From the NCBI RefSeq assembly GCF_036669915.1, contig NC_089322.1, positions 19,477,617-19,541,616 on the forward strand: DNA of 64,000 nt. Direction: 5' to 3'. Below, in pieces: positions 9,789 through 21,755 of the stretch (position 1 is the first letter of the stretch; the number at the start of each line of letters is the position of its first letter). This DNA is from Pocillopora verrucosa. Its lineage: Eukaryota > Cnidaria > Anthozoa > Scleractinia > Pocilloporidae. The notes under the pieces were generated by a model. The model had not been told where the DNA came from. It was given only the letters and a program-made list of their open reading frames with translations, and searched no databases. A program made the position numbers and the translations under genes.

Positions 9789-12700
9789 ATGTGTAGGGTT
9801 CTGGAAACAACCAGTAATGCTGCAAGCTCTGTTCATTCTAAAAAGAGCAAAAATAAGCACCTGGCAGAAGCTGAGAAACAGAAGGTTGAAGCCGAAGTGA
9901 AGGCTGCAAAAGAGAGGGAACAGGTACCTCAGTAGTTTGTTGTGTTTACCTCCCATAGATGACCAGGACAGAATTTCTCCTTACATTATCAATAGAATAC
10001 CAAGTAAACAAGTAATGAGAATAAAGGAAAATATCAATTAGGTGATTATTAGTTGATCCAATACCAAATTCTCCAAACTCACGTCATAAGAATTGTATGG
10101 CTGACAGTAAGGAGAATTACTAATGAGATCTATGGTGCGAAAGGGCTAACAAGCTAATCATTCAGAGAGAGGTAATCTGTGAGAAGATGTTGTGTGACTA
10201 TTTTGCGTGATAAGTGTTGTGTTACGCAGATGCTTTGGCTTGCATTGTGTGACAAGCACTGACAAGCATTTGCTCTGACGAAGGATTAACGCTCGAATTA
10301 AGGGGGTGAGTTTCTAAAGAAATTGTGGTGCTACGTCGGTGGGAGAGTATAACAGGGTAATTTACTATTATAAACTGAGCTGATAACGTAAATTGGCCAC
10401 CGTAAAGAGTTTGCAAACCGGCTGACGTTTCGAGCGTTAGCCCTTCGTCAGAGCGAAAGTCAGGAGGGCTAACGCTCGAAACGTCAGCTATGAAACTCTT
10501 TACGTTGGCCAATTTACGTTATCAGCTTGGTTGATATTTCTAAATTACCCTGTAACGCTCGAATGGTCAGCTTTAGAACTCTTTACGGTAGCCAATCTAC
10601 ATTTTCAACTCAGGAGATAAAACCAAATTACTATTGTAGACAGCCAGTATGTTATGAAATAATTGTGTTGTAACAGCGTGACGTTCAACATACGCTAGAT
10701 GTTTCAATAACAGAAATAACCGGGCATGGTGGTCTGGAACTCGAAGTTTCTGATAATCCCCTCCCCATCCATGAGGCCTGCATCTGGAAGCCCGGGGAGG
10801 GGGGAGTGGGGGGGGGAATGGGGCTTGCGAGAGCGTTTATGGTATTGCCCGCTAGTAGTTTGTGACGTTTCCTTATTTTTGCAGCAATCTGTCCGCTTAT
10901 ATGAAGTGTGGTCAAAGATCAAACAAGAGGAGAAAGATGAACATTACCAATACCTGAAGGAAAGAGTCGCCATACAACATGAACTCATCAAAAGACAAGA
11001 CTCGCTCTTTAAGAAGCGTCAAGCTCACCTGGAACAGAAACGGTGGCAGGTGAGATGTTACAGCTTAAATTTTATAGAAGAGTTAAGGACTACTGCCGAA
11101 AGATAACTTGAACGGCCGGCGAGCAGGACCTTACCCAGTTAGCACTTCGGCACGACCGCCACGGTTTCAGCGCCTTCAGGAAAGTATGAGGCCTCTTAGC
11201 AGCGCCAGTCGGTGAGAGGTCTGTAAGGGGTCTGGCACTAATAATTATTTTTGCATGAGCCCCGGCAAAGCTCTCTCCGACTCGCCTGTGAGGGTCCAAA
11301 CTACAACTGAACCAGCAAATTCTGAATCGGAATGTTTTAGTACATAGCTACAAGTACGTAGTGCATCACTTCTTTTGAGTCATTTTTTTGATGGAGGAAA
11401 ACTTCCATTAACGTTAATTCTTGAAATGAATCGTAGTTTGAAAGGACACACAGACAGTTGGAGGTAAGAATGACGTGGAATGGGTCGAGATCAATTAAGG
11501 ATGGGAAAGATTAACGGCGGACTTAACGCGGATTGCGAATAATACGCTTAAAACAAAAGTCTAAATGTTTCTAGATGCGAAACGATGGCATTATTGTTCC
11601 GTGCTGAATTTTAAGCGTTACTCTTGTTCCCAGGGTCTCTCTCTTTCTGACCAGAAACTACGAATAAGTTTGTCTAAACGTTAATAGTAAATTTCGATTT
11701 GACGGTTTCCTCGAGACGTAAGTTGGGACTTTAAGCCGAAGTTTTTCGACCATATTTCGATAGACTGTTAATGAAAGTGGTATGTAATAATTTATCGTAA
11801 AAGAAGGAAGCCTCGATTGTGCTGTCTTTTGTTAATAGAACCCTCTGGAAGCAGTAGAGATCTCGAGAAAAACCACTGACTTGAACCTCACCCGGGCGAT
11901 CAAACACTTGTCTAGGTTTAGTGTCTCCCCCAACAGTTCTTCCTTGCAGTAGAACAGAGCACAGTCGTGGAACAGTCGAATTGGGCTTGCTTTTCGAAAT
12001 AAAATTTTGAAAACATGTCGCTATTGTCATGGGCACTGAAGGAGATGATCGTGTTAATGTGAGGGTTGCATTGCGAATTTCATGGTATGATGTCTCAATT
12101 GTATCATGAATAATTTACCTATCAATCTAATATTTGCATTTTAACTTTTGGATACGAAATTGCCCCACAAGATGGTATGCACAAAAAATATAATTGTCAT
12201 ACGAATTGACGCTGTTTTGACTGAGAAAGTTTTTGTTCTTTATGTCTTCTCTTTTTATAATGCGTAACACCGTTCTGTTAGCTCACTCTGCGCCTTAATG
12301 AGATGCAAGTTTCATGGTAACACTTTGTTGTTTAAAGTGTTGGTTCTCATGAATATATAACCATATTTTGTTCAATGTACAAGTCGTAATGCCTTGAAAC
12401 TCTGTACTTTTTAGCTGAAAGAAGCAAAACGCTTGTCAAAGATGGCCAAGTCGAAAGAATACACCGATTTCGTTCGAAATGTTTTAGGTAAGTGAGAAAT
12501 TTTTTGAAATTTGTTTTTCGTTTTTTTGGGTTAAAATACTTTTCACATTTTCGACAGCGTTTAGTGGATTTAAACTTGCATTTTCTTCAAAAATGAACGA
12601 CTAAACTTTTCTTTATTTTCGCTTAATTTTCCTTCCAATCCGTTAAAAAATTTTGTAGAAAACTGCCTTATTGCATAAGCAGTTGAGAGGCAAATAGGAA

Positions 12701-15700
12701 AAGTTCTTATCCTGCCGTGTGCCGTACGTGTAAACATTGTTCTTAAATCTCTGGTTCCCTGTTCATCATTTTACGTGGAAGTACAAAGCTATGTACATAT
12801 GTTAGCCATGAATGTTAGATTCCGGAAGACTAAGAGTAGTAGATGGTTTCATCGTAATAATTGAGCGCAAATCAACAGAAATCATCCTCCCCCCTTCACA
12901 AATAAAATACTTTATCTCTGCACCTTGTTTACTCAAGAACGTTTGATACGCTCAGCTGATGCTTCTTGGAGACAGTTTTGTGATTTTCGCGTAGGTTTTT
13001 CTTGCATCTATTGTAAAAGAGAACTTGAATTGAAATAATGGGCCTCTCGAAATCAGGTGCAAGGCCAGTTTCCTGTGAATCATTTAAATCCGTTCACTCC
13101 TACCATCAATGGAGTGGTAGTCTCTCAATACAATTTCAATACATTATTTGGAGTCGGATGTGGTTGCATTCTTCTTCCGCTCGCCGTTTGCTTATGAAAA
13201 CCGTTTCCGAGTAAGTTCCTTGCCTCAGCTTTCTTCACTGCCATGGTAAACTTGTGAAGTTTTTCATCCACTCAAGCAACCATGAACAACTTTTCCTCAG
13301 GAGATATTGCAAAGGAAGTAATTAGTCTGCGAGCAGGGCATTATTGTTAGCTGCCTTCGGCACGAGTGTTTCTCTACCCGCGAGAAACTGAGGTGCTTTG
13401 AGAAACATAAGTCAGCGAAAGGTCTGTCAGAGGTCTAGCGCTATTGACTAGTCTAAAATCCTTCCGCGGGCAGAGAAACGCGCGTCTTGCAGTGGAAATG
13501 ACCTGACCTGCACAGTTGCGCAGGCTAGGAAAAAATTCGCCGGTATGTTCATCCACTGCGGCTAAATTACTTGATGAAACATTTACTTTCACAGCTCAAG
13601 ACAAGAAGAAAGCTCTCCGTTTAAAATCACACGTGCGAGTCATTAGCAGCCACGAACCAGTCCGAGCGCCACAGTCTGCGCGAGATACCAAAAGTAGCTA
13701 CGAAAGTGCAAAAACTCAATCACCCGGTCAGTCTAGTCTGGACAGTCACGGAACGGCTGTGGTAGAAAGTTCGCTTCTCACGGATAATTTCAAGGAACTA
13801 CTCCATGATCCTGTTGAGGTTCAGTTGCAGAAGTTGTTGGGTGCGGATGCCGAAGATTTTCTTAATCCGACTTTCCGCGAAGGAGCTAAGAAAACTCTTA
13901 ATCCGATGGCGACGCAGAGAAAACGTACGTATTTTAAGAACCTTTTTCGCGTGGGAACGCGCGCGCGCGGAGTTCATGCGCAGAAAAAGGAACGCGCGTT
14001 TCTCACGTTGTTCTTGTCTGAAGTAAGTGAGCGCACAGCGGGAAACGACCACGTAACGTTTCTCACTTTCCTTTTTTCCTCGCGTGCCTGCCTTTTTAAC
14101 AGCCTCCATTGACTGAGATCTTTGAACAGGTCAGCAGTGACTTATTGTGTGACCTGTATGACTTGAAATAACAACATTTATTCTTTATTGCAATTTTGTT
14201 CAGTGAGTGGCATTGGAGCGCGTGAGCTGTGGGGAATACTGAGGAGCAATTCGCAATCTAAACTAGAAACACAAGATGACATGATACCAGTTGATGTAAA
14301 GGTAATTCAATTTTTTGCACAATCTGTAACTAAATTCACTCTTCGACGTCTTTTGTCATCCCTGTGTCTTTTAGTTTTAATTTATTCTGACGTCTGTAGC
14401 GTTGTTATTTTAAGATTTCCAACTGTTTGAAAATTATATTCTTGCGCCACGAAAACTACTCAGAATTTCGTCACGTCACTAATTGGACCTTGGCAAGAGA
14501 CTCGAGTCACAAACTGATCTTAACTTGAGCAATTTTTGAAGTTTGCTACCTCTGTAAGCTGTGGTTAAGTTTTGGGGCTAGCATTGCAAAAGATCGTGAT
14601 TGTATTTCGTCCCTGCATATAAATGTTCTGATGTTGTTTCTCTACTGGGCTGAAGTGTAATCAGTAGGAAACACCATAATTTTTTTAAACATATGTTCCC
14701 TTTTTTTCATGTCGTAGAATGCCTACAGGGCTTTCCTAAGGGAGTGTCTCCACAACAACGTACCTACAGTGCGAAGGAGTTTCTGCAAGGGCGAAGAAAA
14801 TGTAAGTAGAACACACCGTCATGAATTTATAAATAATTGTACTTGTTCAATGATTCTGTCATTTTGACCTTTTTGTGAAGTTAATTATTTCCTAATTTAT
14901 AAATTAATTTTTATCACTGTGTTTTGGACTTCGATTAGACGACGCTCTTTGCAAAACAATCTTGTTTTTACCAGTCATCGACTAGTTACTTTGTATGGAT
15001 TTCACTTGTTCCGTGTGTTATTTGGATTTTCTTTAAATTAACTCTTTGGTTGTACGATTGGACTCCATAGGACTTCACAAAATCATTTATCAGAAAATAC
15101 GACTTTATCTTGTCGTATCATATTTTTAAAGGAGGTTTACTAGAGAGCCTCGATTTTGTGCACTAGACCCATTTTTCCCGGCTCGTATCCAAACGTATTG
15201 ATCGCGTAGTAATAATGTTACCGAAGCTAAATCAGTCGACACTCGAAGAATACTTTTGTGATTTCATAATTTTCCGCCTGTAGGTCTTTGAAGAGGATCG
15301 TGTAAGTGAGAGCCAGTTGATACAGGACATTAAATTCACACGGCATCGTTTAGAGCTTATGTTCAGAGTAGCTCATATGAACCGTGATAAAACCAAACTA
15401 CTGGTGAAAACTATGGACCCCGAGGGACCCTCTGAGGGGACAGTGAGTCGTCCACCAAGATACGATCCGCAGCAGATACTTGACATGCCCATGGTAAGAG
15501 CGTGAATGGAATGGTTCAATCTTGGATAAAGTAATTTTGAATTTAGTGTCCAAAATGATCCGGGATTGAATTAGATAATATGTTTTTCTCAACTGTTGTA
15601 ATACCTCCTATCCCCTCTCCCCTCTCCCCCCTCCCTTCCCCCACCGACGCAGCACCGCAGTCATTAAGAAACGTACCCCCTTGGGATTGAATTAGCTTAA

Positions 15701-16536
15701 TTTGCCTGGACTATGCTTCGCTCTGTGATTGATCTAAAAACTAAGAATTCGCCCTGGTCCCTAGATCAATCGTCTCTAACTATAACTAATCATGACTTGG
15801 TCAAACGCGTGTTCCCACGCTTTTGACACTCATTTGAGATTTACTTTATGGCGTAACCAGTTATGTCAAATACCACAATGACGATCAGCAAAAGGACCCT
15901 TAAACCCTTACAGGGCAGACCACTCTCTAAGAGGAGGTAGAAAAAGAATGGATTAAACTCGTTAGTGTTAGAAAGCACTGAGATTTAATCGCATATCATT
16001 AAGGGGAAGCATCAAAATTCCCAGTCGCTTTAGACTTAAAAAACCAGGCCTTAGCCTAAAAGTTACAGCTGTTTTTTAACCATTTTCATCCCTAGGAAAC
16101 GCGTCTTGCACGATTACCAACGCTCGCATTAACAGACGCTGATGGAGAACGCCATTCGATACAAGAACCACCCTTCCCTAGAGCAGAAAGCACACATGAA
16201 CCGGAGAAAAAAGACGTGATTGTCGGAGGAGAAAAGATTGTATTCCTCACTGAAGAAATGGCGACCTGTGAGGGAGAATTCGCCAAACGACACAAGGCTC
16301 TTGGATGTTCTAAAGAAATGGCTCCACTCTCTAAAGGGCCACATAGAGGGATCAATATAAGAGAAACTCTCTCAGCCCCTCCAAGTAGCATGGGCTCAAG
16401 GGAAGCGAAGAAGAGCCAGGGTAGATTGTGGGAACCGCTTAGTTTAAGTGCCCTGTTGGAGTACAATGCACCAGTTCCCGCGCCGGGTAGTGGCGAATTC
16501 TTGTTAGGTCAAACAAAAAGGTGGAAAATACAATGA
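9789..16536 (+). CDS. Unrecognised helical/coiled-coil protein, 8 coding exons, about 511 aa
   Basis: I do not recognise this family. The coding exons are 9789-9923, 10885-11049, 12415-12487, 13595-13924, 14204-14301, 14718-14801, 15284-15493 and 16096-16536, with GT/AG junctions and phases that join without correction. The start used is the ATG in 'atccaccatg', which has a good Kozak context. An in-frame ATG at 9726 would add 21 residues. The N-terminal third is highly charged and probably coiled coil (AEAEKQKVEAEVKAAKERE, then EEKDEHYQYLKERVAIQHEL, ending in KRLSKMAKSKEYTDFV). The middle has a Ser-rich linker and the segment DPVEVQLQKLLGADAEDFL. A second helical region contains TRHRLELMFRVAHMNRDKTK. 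There is no signal peptide or membrane segment, so a cytoplasmic or nuclear protein is likely. The gene looks intact; its function is unknown. Confidence 0.8.
9950..10152 (+). repeat. Interspersed repeat, family B copy in intron 1 of the coiled-coil gene
   Basis: The copy reads 'atgaccaggacagaatttct', 'atcaatagaataccaag', 'tgagaataaagga', 'ataccaaattctcc' and 'aaggagaattactaatgaga', and ends at 'gcgaaagggctaac'. It is the same family as 4318-4532. Confidence 0.7.
10295..10620. repeat. Repeat family A, multi-arm foldback copy
   Basis: Three arms lie together in an intron of the coiled-coil gene. One is a reverse arm (about 10295-10454). One is a forward arm (about 10465-10555), and a third forward fragment (10556-10620) repeats 'gctttagaactctttacg'. 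The reverse arm carries an intact hammerhead-like core on the minus strand at 10421-10454. In the first forward arm the CTGACGA box is disrupted. Confidence 0.7.
14442..14623 (+). repeat. 182-bp dispersed repeat, also at 18261-18441
   Basis: The segment from 'ttgcgccacgaaaactactc' to 'cgtccctgcatataaa' recurs at 18261-18441 in the same orientation with a few substitutions. Examples of shared blocks are 'ggcaagagactcgagtc' and 'tgtaagctgtggttaagttt'. It sits in an intron of the coiled-coil gene and has no coding capacity. Confidence 0.8.
15625..15690 (+). repeat. Repeat family A, terminal fragment
   Basis: Only the terminal part is present: 'cccaccgacgcagcaccgca' followed by 'ttaagaaacgtaccccctt'. 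It matches the ends of the family A copies at 39.8 and 46.8 kb. Confidence 0.55.
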
Positions 16537-17943
16537 TAACATTTTTCCTTCAGTAATTCATTCGAGCAAACTGTTTGCAAGTGAAGTCATTCTTCGTGTG
16601 ATATTATGGAAGTGTCACATGTACAAGGGGCGAGGGTCGTCATGTGTTGTTTGGGAGGCGAACTTGGTCGAGCGAACAACTTAAGGTAGTCGTGGGCAGA
16701 GTGGGATTTCTTCTTCAGTCGTGTATCTGGTTGTTGCCCGATGATCTGCTTGGGATTAAGAGAGCTACAGACAAGTTTTCTTGAGGTGATTTTAATCAAT
16801 CATGGAAAATGAGAAAAGAGAGAGGAAAGCTCGTAATCCAGGCTTTAAAAATAGTAATTTCATCATAGTTATTTATAGCAAGTGACTCGAACGGGTCTGT
16901 TTTCGGACACCTCCGTTCTAAGTGAATGTATTATAATTACGAGCGGTGAGATACGTTTTAATGATCAAATCGACTTCTAAAAGAAGGGAAAGGTATTTTT
17001 TCAGCACGAATTCGGAAGTGTAGGAAAGCTTACGTCTGTTTCCGTCTGAACTAAAGTTAACTCTAGTAGACATGTCTTAGATGGAGAGATCTCTGAACGT
17101 CCTTCCTTGACCTTCATTTCTCTTGGTTCACAGTGCTTCTCGTGAAACTTTAAAACGTTACCCACATGTGCCCCTATACAAACGCTGAAAAACTCAAAAG
17201 GTTAATATATTCTTTTAATTAACAAAAAGAGCAGGAATTTTGTAACTGTAAATCAATTTCTTTGAGAAGTTTTGTTTTCAGGGCTTTTACTCTTAAGTGA
17301 AAAACGCTGTGATTCCACTGCCAGAATGCTCGTTACTCATTAAAAACAGTTAAAAGATATTATTTTTTTGTAAATAGATGTTTGTTCCACGAACTGTTGT
17401 TAATGAGAGACGGAATCTCTTTAAATGAAATGTTATCTTAACTAATAAAGTTTGATTTTTTAATTCATGTTACTGTGAACATGTACCTGGTAAATTTTCC
17501 CTAGAGGGTTTTGTTTTTCGGTTTTGTTTTTGTAATCTTAACTTTAATACCAATATTTCAGTAGAATGGTTCATGAACGCTCTTTGGAAATAACTCGCTT
17601 TTTTCAGTATTTATTACCGTTTTATTTTATTTCATTTTACTTTTTAGCAATTGTTAGTGCACATGACTACATCTTTGAAGTCTGCATATAATTCCGTAAG
17701 CCGCTTTTTACTCCCTCACCCCCCTCCCTCCCCCTGCTGTTCACGTTTTGTCGCTATCAGCGTATCCCTGGGTACGAGGTTTCTAGGAGAGCGGACGGCG
17801 TGGAGACTAAGTTCCAAGATGGCCGCAAATCTGAGCAACTGATGTTTCGTCCATTAGACAGTTAGTCGTTAATTTTTCCGGACATAAATGGTTGATCTCG
17901 TCAACTAGAGTAAGAGAGAGGCGTTAACACAGATCCGGTTAAA
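16537..17943. other. Intergenic region before MED20
   Basis: This contains the 3' flank of the coiled-coil gene and the promoter side of MED20, both on the plus strand. Candidate polyadenylation signals occur (for example 'aataaa' within 'ctaataaagt' at about 17443). No other gene or known repeat is visible. Confidence 0.5.
17815..17826 (+). promoter_or_regulatory. YY1-like core promoter motif upstream of MED20
   Basis: The 12-mer 'caagatggccgc' lies 118 bp upstream of the MED20 start codon. It is close to the YY1 consensus AAGATGGCGGC, which in animals often overlaps the transcription start or 5' UTR of housekeeping genes. This is a motif match only. Confidence 0.4.
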
Positions 17944-20635
17944 ATGGGAGTAACTTGGTGAGTTATGAAATCAGTAGAACATTAAATTGAGGCGATGTTT
18001 GCTCGAAACAGCGTAGTACTGTCAAAGAGCGTGTTTCTTTTTGGGAGAACGGCAGAAAGAAAATTTATAAACGCTGCTTTAATTGGGATGTCCAATACTA
18101 GCATTTGCTCTCCAGTAAGATACTTTGTGTACCATATGATCGCTAAATGCTATAGATGTGTGCGCTCGAATCAAGTACTGTAGTCCATAATCACGAAGAA
18201 AAAAGTAATGTTCTCATTATTGACTCTTCCCATATTAAAAGGTGCCAAAGCCTATCGTTGTTGCGCCACAAAAATTACTCAGAATTTCACCACGTCAATA
18301 CTTGGAACTTGGCAAGAGACTCGAGTCCCAAACTGATCTTAATTTGAGCAATTTTTGAAGTTTGCCACCTCTGTAAGCTGTGGTTAAGTTTTTAGGGCTA
18401 GCATTGCAAAAGATCGTGATTGTATTTCGTCCCTGCACATAAAATGCTATAGATGTGTGCACTCGAACCAAGTACTGTAGTCCATAATCACGAAGAAAAA
18501 AGTAATGTTCTTATTATTAACTCTTCCCATATTAAAAGGTGCCAAAGCCTATCATTGTCTCTGAACATGTTCTTAACAACTCATTAGTATAATTTAATTT
18601 TAAGCTTGATTCCAGTGGAACTTCCAGAAGGAAAAAGTGGCCAACAGGCTCTTGCAGTTGAGAAGCTTCAAAAACGTGCCGAGTTAATGGGTGCTCAGAA
18701 GACTGGTAACTGGTGTGTCAACTGTGAGACTTACCAGGCAGTAACGACATTCAGTAAGTACAGAGAGCACTTTAATGTCCTTGATCTTGTCCATCTCTGA
18801 ACTCACTGCTATATTCCTCTGTAACACACACATTTCTTCAAATCTGTTGAGGTCTGCATGTAAGTTGAGTAGTCATGTGGCTGACTAGGAAAAAGGGTGA
18901 AAAGGGTTGTCACCTTGAATGGGATGCTTTGACAGACATATTCCTAATAGCATAATACTTTGGAGGAGAAGTTTGGGAAACCTGGAGAAAAATCTTCAGA
19001 CTGCAGACCAAACTGGTGACAAACTGAACTTAAATATGATGCCTTTGCAGGAATGGAACTCAAGCCACAAGGGGGTGGGGGTGGGGGTGGGGTGGGGCTG
19101 TTCTTACCACTACTTCATATTTGCTTTACTTTTGCGGTGGCAAAGAGTTGAAAGAAATCCTAAATGTAGCTTGAAGTCTAGTTTTCTCTTAAAAAGTATC
19201 TTGTTAAGGATACCAAACCTGTGCTGTGTAAAGATAAAAAAAGCAATATTGTTCTGTCAGCCATGAAGTCCAACTCCAATGACCTTCTTTATCTACAATA
19301 TTATCCAGTTTTTTGTTCTTCTTAAAGGTACAGCTAGCAAACTCATTCATCTGGTGCATAGTACAGAATTTCCCTACTCATCATTTGCTGTTCTGGAGAC
19401 AGGCACATGTCTGGTAGCAGATTCTGGTTTTGATTCCTTGATGTCTAAACTTAAGACATTCTATGCACCAAGAAAAACATCGAAAATAGAGGTGAATATT
19501 TTGGTTTTGTAAAAATCAGTTAAGGCTTAGGGCAGCTAGTTTTGTAGCTTTTTCTGTTTCCTTTTCTTCTCACACTCACTTTGTGCTTGCCTCTGCTCAC
19601 CTGCAAATGTCCTTTGAGAAGTTTAGACAGTCGTCAAGAGTTTTTCATTGTATGTAAACTGACATCATCCCATAGGGAAAAACTGTTATTCAACAATTAT
19701 TCACCAAAGGCAAAGTGAACATTGTTGAATGATCCCCAAGACAAAGTCCAAGGATTATTCAACAGTATTCACAAAGCCTGAGGTGAGTAATATTAGTTTG
19801 ATTGCTCAGGTACTTTTGAATTCTGTTGTGAATTTGGTTTGTTGTTGAAACCAGTCTGTTACAATTGTTTTGATTCCTTGCAGCTGGTTTCCACTAGAAT
19901 TTAACAGGTTTATTAACTTAAATCAGCTAAAACTTCACATTTTTCTATTGAAAAGTGTTATGCTAAACTTAGTGACATCTTTTGTGCTCCTCAGAATTGA
20001 ATTTTTTTCTATTGCATTTATCAGTTCCTGCATAGCATTGACGAAATACAAGGCAGCCATTTTGAAATTTAGTGCCCCCTGCTATAATCACCTAATGCAA
20101 GGTGACAATAGAGAGATTTGGTGCAATACTTGACCAATCAGAATGTGTGCATCTCCATAATCACCAGAGCAATTATATGAACAACTTTTAGAGAAAGGTG
20201 ATAACCAAGTTTACACCTTTACACTCTAATGCTTTTCAGGCGAAAGGACATCGCTATGAGTTGGGAGACTTTGTTCTTAAGTTCGGACAAGTTTCTGCGG
20301 GTCCAAGTTTTAAAGGAATCGTTGTTGAGGTGCAGTAAAACAATATAGAGTTCTTAATTCTTTTCTTTGTTTTGCGTTCATCAATTATTCATTTATTTAT
20401 TATTTGGTGTTTAAATTTTCAGGTGGAGTATCTGCCCTGCTTAGATGCTCAACAATGTTGGGGATTGATCAGTGAGTTTCTGTTGAGCTTTATGGATCCT
20501 TCAATTGTGCTTCCTCCACCTCCCAAATGCAGCAATAAAACAAGCGAACTGTTTTGTCCATCAGACACGATACTCCAATACATTGAAGTGTTTAATACGT
20601 ATAGAAAGTCTGCTGGAGCCACTTCTTTGTCCTAG
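17944..20635 (+). CDS. MED20: Mediator complex subunit 20
   Basis: MED20 is a nuclear subunit of the Mediator head module, which links activators to RNA polymerase II. The coding exons are 17944-17957 (MGVT plus two bases), 18605-18753, 19328-19491, 20240-20329 and 20423-20635. They give 630 bases and 209 residues, compared with 212 in human. Family signatures appear in order: MGVTC, ELPEGKSGQQA, NWCVNCETYQ, LIHLVHSTEFPYSSFAVLE, CLVADSGFDSLMSKLKTFY, KASKIE-like TSKIE, GPSFKGIVVEVEYLPC, QQCWGLISEFL and DTILQYIEVFNTYRK. The first exon has only 14 coding bases. I assigned it because MGVT followed by a GTGAGT donor matches the vertebrate N-terminus exactly and the phase joins through 'tttaag' at 18604. 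Intron 1 holds a rearranged repeat (18145-18558). Confidence 0.96.
18145..18558 (+). repeat. 116-bp direct duplication flanking a 181-bp repeat
   Basis: The block beginning 'aaatgctatagatgtgtgc' occurs at 18145-18260 and again at 18442-18558 with few differences. Between them, 18261-18441 is a copy of the repeat at 14442-14623. The whole lies in intron 1 of MED20. It could be a partial tandem duplication of a 297-bp unit. Confidence 0.8.
19681..20215 (+). repeat. Composite non-coding repeat with TTATTCAACA motifs
   Basis: The palindromic stretch with 'ttattcaccaaaggcaaagt' and 'ggattattcaacagtattca' (about 19690-19790) is followed by a part with 'ggcagccattttgaaat' and 'caaggtgaca'. A related arrangement lies in the opposite orientation at 56437-56928, around 'ttattcaacaatattcactt'. 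It lies in intron 3 of MED20. Confidence 0.55.
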
Positions 20636-20689
20636 TAAATAAACAGTCCAAAGCCCCTTATACGTGTTTTGTATCTAATGATCCATTTT

Positions 20690-20905
20690 GAAGTTGTGTG
20701 CTTGGTTACCAAGCCTTTGAACAGGAGTGATGCTAAGGTTGACCTTCTTATGATTCAAACCTTGCTGCTCTTCAAATGCAAATTACTTTGTTATCATGCT
20801 AACTAGATACTGGTCTGTATCACAACAAGGTCACCTTCAGCCTCATTCAAAATCAAAAGCGTGGCAACTAAGTATACAATTGTGAAATGGCCCTTTATCC
20901 AGTTT
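20690..20905 (+). repeat. Dispersed repeat shared with 740-905
   Basis: The shared blocks include 'aaaccttgctgctcttcaaa', 'tgcaaattactttgttatca' and 'ctagatactggtctgtatca'. It is just downstream of MED20. Confidence 0.7.
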
Positions 20906-21755
20906 AGATTGTAAAACTTCGAATAAGTGTAACTCGCTTCTCATGTATTAATAATAAGTGAAATCTTTTAGCACTTTTTTGACTGGTTGGGCACAATAGA
21001 TGTAAATCAAAGTCGGGGACAAATAAGATCGACATTGATACAGAATCGAATAGCAAAGGATGTGTAACAAAGTTCCGCGCTTTTTGTTTTGGCGGAAGAC
21101 AATGTACAAAAAACGTTTCTGAAATGCTCTTGATTTTATATGTTTCATTTATACACCAAATATATTTGTATGTTTCGCAAATAATGTGTCCCTGAGAGTT
21201 CGCTAAAATGTACTGCTAAAACATGAAAATCATCGTCGCACATTTTGGGGCTGGCTTGATTATGGAGTTTTTTTTATGAATTAGAAACAACAAGGGCACT
21301 ATTTGTCCTCCTTTCAAAGACTTTTCAGGCACGAATTGACCAGATTTAAGTGATGCCGGCAAAGTACGTGGTGAGGGTTTTTCTTTTGCTGTGAGAGCTG
21401 ACGAGAGATTGTTATCAGTAGAGTTTATTGTAAATGGATCCTTCTAAGATAGTTTCCGTTTGAAGGCGTGTTTCAGAAGTGACATTTGCACCATCTTTCG
21501 CCTTTGAAGTGTACTATTTTATTGGGCTTAGATTTGGGACACGCTCGTGAGCTAAGAGCGGCTGGAGAATTTGCTTTAGGAATAGATATGGAGGAGCCCG
21601 TCAGCTTTTTATCTGTGATAGATACTTGTAAGCATAATACGCTCTATGTTAAACCAATCTGAGATTGAAAATGTAAATAACTGTTGAGGTGATACAGCTA
21701 AGATATGCATGATACTTCTTCCTCTAAAGGTTGTTGTTTTTCGTCAGTTTTGATA
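20906..21755. other. Intergenic 3' flanks of MED20 and the membrane-protein gene
   Basis: The two genes converge here. No coding exon, RNA gene or named repeat is visible in this stretch. The open frames are short and AT-biased. Confidence 0.5.

Noticed and set aside
13798..14112. Overlapping open frames on both strands near 13.8-14.1 kb
   Set aside because: They are shadows of the real exon at 13595-13924 and read-through into its intron.
18997..19266. Open frame with a GT-rich run in MED20 intron 2
   Set aside because: It comes from a GGGGTG simple repeat and intronic sequence. The MED20 exons on both sides join without it.
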